The notes under the pieces were generated by a model. The model had not been told where the DNA came from and made no database searches. It was given only the letters and a program-made list of their open reading frames with translations. Shown piece after piece: positions 34,701 through 35,538 of a stretch of 35,538 nucleotides of DNA. The first letter of the stretch is position 1. Every line of letters starts with the position of its first letter. The translations under genes were made by a program, and so were the position numbers. Source of the DNA: Leptospirillum sp. (GTDB lineage: Bacteria; Nitrospirota; Leptospirillia; Leptospirillales; Leptospirillaceae); the NCBI GenBank assembly GCA_027346125.1, contig DAIEST010000183.1, forward strand, positions 1 to 35,538. The letters run 5' to 3'.

Positions 34701-34867
34701 ACCTCGAGGATGGGCTCATTGTGGCACATCCCGATACACCCGGTGGGATGGATGTGCAGATCATAGCCGTTGTCCCTGGCTTCCCGCTCTACCGCCTCAT
34801 GAATCCTGCGAGCACCACTGGCGAGACCGCAGGTTGCCATACCGATATATATATTGGATTTTGTCAT
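31721..34867 (-). CDS. NuoF/HydB-like NADH module fused to a GltD/NfnB-like flavoprotein
   Basis: 1048 residues joining two flavoproteins. Residues 1-90 are a thioredoxin-like ferredoxin domain (C13, C44, C48). Residues 120-530 are NuoF: NADH/FMN motif GLRGRGGAGFPTG (167-179), GAGAYVCGEETAL (283-295), [4Fe-4S] Cys 460, 463, 466 and 506. Residues 535-1000 resemble GltD: Cys-rich CQHECPVGIDIP, FAD motif VAVIGAGPAG (641-650), second dinucleotide motif RVAVIGGGNVAIDVARSA (771-788), and GGDAMTGP. The likely role is electron transfer between NAD(H), NADP(H) or ferredoxin, possibly by bifurcation. The partners (NuoE/HydA type) are not in the window. An AAGGGG lies 12 bases before ATG 34867. Confidence 0.9.
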   Translation of the reverse strand: MTKSNIYIGMATCGLASGARRIHEAVEREARDNGYDLHIHPTGCIGMCHNEPILEVEIPGQPRVTYAQVTPESVTSILESHFKKGTYFPELVYGQTAVADSVAIEGLARVDEADYFRKQVKIVSKRCGVIDPSSIDDYIGTGGYEALKSVLAGWSPDAVVETLIQSGLRGRGGAGFPTGLKWKFTRQSQGDTKYVVCNADEGDPGAFMDRSVLEGDPHSVIEGMILASFAIGNARQGYIYCRAEYPHAIRLLKKAIAQAMDRGFLGERILGSDLSFHIEIKEGAGAYVCGEETALLASIMGDRGMPWPKPPFPAQRGIWNNPTLINNVETLANIPHIIVGGAEWFASFGTEKTKGTKTFALTGKIKRTGLIEVAAGTTLKEIVYEIAGGMSGQKKFKAAQLGGPSGGCIPVDLIDTPVDFESLISAGAIMGSGGIIVLDEANCIVDTAKYFMTFTKDESCGECTPCRDGTKVMLDMIQRISDGRGEMKDLDDLVNLSTYVKANSLCGLGQAAPNPVLSTIRYFRAEYEDHIKRKKCVSQSCKEIVYAPCQHECPVGIDIPRYITEIFRGQYAEALATIRKRLPFPGIISRTCYRPCEGPCRRGDLDEPIAINGLKRFAYDWEYNQGIRPEYFPDADLDKKVAVIGAGPAGLTCAFYLGKMGYKVTVFDQLPVIGGMLAVGIPKYRLPRELLNFEMGIFDNLPVEFRTNTSMGRDFSLEDLFQEGYDAAFVGIGAHKPSKMRIPGEDLPSVQDGIVFLRKVCLEEPVHVGKRVAVIGGGNVAIDVARSAIRMGAEHVTVYYRRTREEMPAHEFEVQEAEHEGITFEFLLAPLEIREAELPNGEKESVIDFQVNTLSREFDNSGRRKPVAVKGNIKSVHVDTIVAAIGQTMDTSVFEKNGISFHKWGTVKVDPDTLMSESRPAVFAGGDAMTGPLDVIHSIRDGEQCAVFIDRYFKGNPDRNYAFYAPPVLEDPMDLGDMHRIPMPAIPIDARSGFSEVETGFNVQEAWKEASRCIRCELEGRMDPSDKINKSEDHMSPVFIHFDTVTVR

Positions 34868-35142
34868 TGTCTCTTGATCCCCTTAATGGACAGATATTGG
34901 TAGTCATTTCTGCCAGGAGATGCCGCTGGGCAGAAAAACAATCGGAGATGCAGGGAGGGAAAAAAGGGGAGCCATGTATCAGACCTGTTTAAGAGGTTTG
35001 ACGGATTGCGCCGGAAAAACCGGGAAGAAAACAGGACTGATAATGACATATCTGCCAGGCTCCTCTTCATTGAGAAGTTTTTCCGAAAAATCAGGGCAAA
35101 CTCCCTTGTCCACATTGACAGGGGAGATACAGCCTTCCGTTG
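34868..35142 (-). other. Long 5' leader of the flavoprotein gene
   Basis: From the predicted start near 35136 to ATG 34867 the transcript has about 270 untranslated bases. A 70-codon frame (34979-35191, minus) lies over it but starts upstream of the predicted transcription start and has no recognisable family. I see no clear riboswitch or terminator. Confidence 0.35.
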
Positions 35143-35172
35143 ATTCTAGCCATGATAAAAGGTCTGTGTCAA
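35143..35172 (-). promoter_or_regulatory. Sigma70-type promoter upstream of the flavoprotein gene
   Basis: On the minus strand a perfect TTGACA (35167-35172) and TAGAAT (35143-35148, 5 of 6) are 18 bp apart. This is the best promoter-like sequence in the window and points toward the gene starting at 34867. Confidence 0.7.
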
Positions 35173-35369
35173 GAATCGGGGCAGAAGACAATCGTAGATT
35201 ATTGATTCAAGCAGGGAAAAAGTGAAGATTCATTCTGGAAGGTGTGATGACTGAAAGAGTTCTGCGGAAGAAGGAGGAATCTGATCGGGGCGGAAGCAAT
35301 CATCGGGAACCTCGCTGCTGAGAAACCGTGAGACTCTCGCAGGAGCGCGAACCAGAGAAAAGGGGGAGG

Positions 35370-35405
35370 AAAAAAAGAGGGGGGAGCGAAAGGTCCACTC
35401 CCCCC
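35370..35405 (-). terminator. Intrinsic terminator after the 5S rRNA
   Basis: On the minus strand an 8-bp stem (35398-35405 with 35379-35386, GGGGGGAG/CTCCCCCC) and an 11-base loop are followed by a T-rich tract with seven consecutive Ts (35370-35376). It lies directly after the 5S gene. Confidence 0.85.
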
Positions 35406-35413
35406 GATGAAGA

Positions 35414-35531
35414 TTCCGGCGGCGTCCTACTTTCCCACAACCTCGCGGTTGCAGTATCATCGGCCCTGGAGGGCTTAACGGCCGTGTTCGGGATGGGAAC
35501 GGGTGGGTCCCCTCCGGCATGGCCACCGGAA
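35414..35531 (-). rRNA. rrf: 5S ribosomal RNA
   Basis: The minus strand shows the conserved 5S core CCCGTTCCCATCCCGAAC, then ACGGCCGTTAAGC, then GGGAAAGTAGGACGCCGCC. Terminal helix I pairs TTCCGGTGGC (35531 downward) with GCCGCCGGAA (ending 35414), giving 118 nt. The rest of the rRNA operon should lie to the right of the window. Confidence 0.95.
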
Positions 35532-35538
35532 AACCGGC

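Noticed and set aside
34979-35191. 70-residue minus-strand frame upstream of the flavoprotein gene
   Set aside because: It starts upstream of the predicted transcription start, with no family resemblance; I treat it as leader sequence.
35230-35526. 98-residue minus-strand frame at the right end
   Set aside because: It covers the 5S rRNA and its terminator.

Overview
The window looks like one chromosome segment of a GC-rich Gram-negative bacterium (an outer-membrane-type T4SS, Lgt, an AttH-type lipocalin protein and a Fur-type site). My best guess is an acidophilic Nitrospirota such as Leptospirillum. That rests on overall gene style and on the fused NuoF/GltD-like enzyme, not on a decisive marker. 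The right 14 kb reads as ordinary chromosome and ends in a 5S rRNA. The left 21 kb is an accessory island of CRISPR-Cas, decayed defence genes and a conjugation operon.

Left end (1-9018): a type I-F CRISPR-Cas locus, all on the minus strand. An array of 8 repeats runs off the left edge, followed by its leader, cas6f, cas7f (csy3), cas5f (csy2), cas8f (csy1), cas2-3 and cas1. The four effector genes form one coupled operon; cas1 and cas2-3 form another. Between cas2-3 and csy1 lies the most interesting object in the window: two degenerate CRISPR repeats on the opposite strand flanking a short 21-22 nt pseudo-spacer. This spacer matches the csy1 promoter next to a correct 5'-CC PAM, and its only early mismatches are at positions 6 and 18, which are flipped out in type I crRNAs. 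It reads as a crRNA-like guide that would direct the Cascade complex to repress its own operon.

9134-12399: a graveyard. It holds a frameshifted nucleotidyltransferase/HEPN pair, a JAB/JAMM-domain gene, and a second, unrelated cas3 that is frameshifted near its start and cut off inside the helicase. About 0.5 kb of AT-rich, gene-poor DNA follows, with short direct repeats and a hairpin.

12400-21155: a tightly coupled minus-strand type IV secretion/conjugation operon. In transcription order it encodes VirB2, VirB3, VirB4, VirB5/TrbJ, VirB6, VirB8, VirB9 and VirB10 types and a MoxR-type AAA+ ATPase. Almost every junction is a 1-4 base stop/start overlap. No VirB11, VirD4 or relaxase is visible.

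21156-27532: a Fur-like palindrome lies in the divergent control region. A plus-strand operon follows: beta-hydroxyacid dehydrogenase, LolD-like ATPase, long FtsX-type permease and AttH-like lipocalin protein. After it come a SemiSWEET-type transporter and a small DUF2231-like membrane protein.

27525-35538: a minus-strand cluster of dksA-like gene, lgt, a membrane sensor with a c-type heme motif and an Rrf2 regulator; a divergent nth; a 1048-residue NuoF/GltD-like flavoprotein fusion with a good sigma70-type promoter; and finally an rRNA operon terminator and the 5S rRNA.
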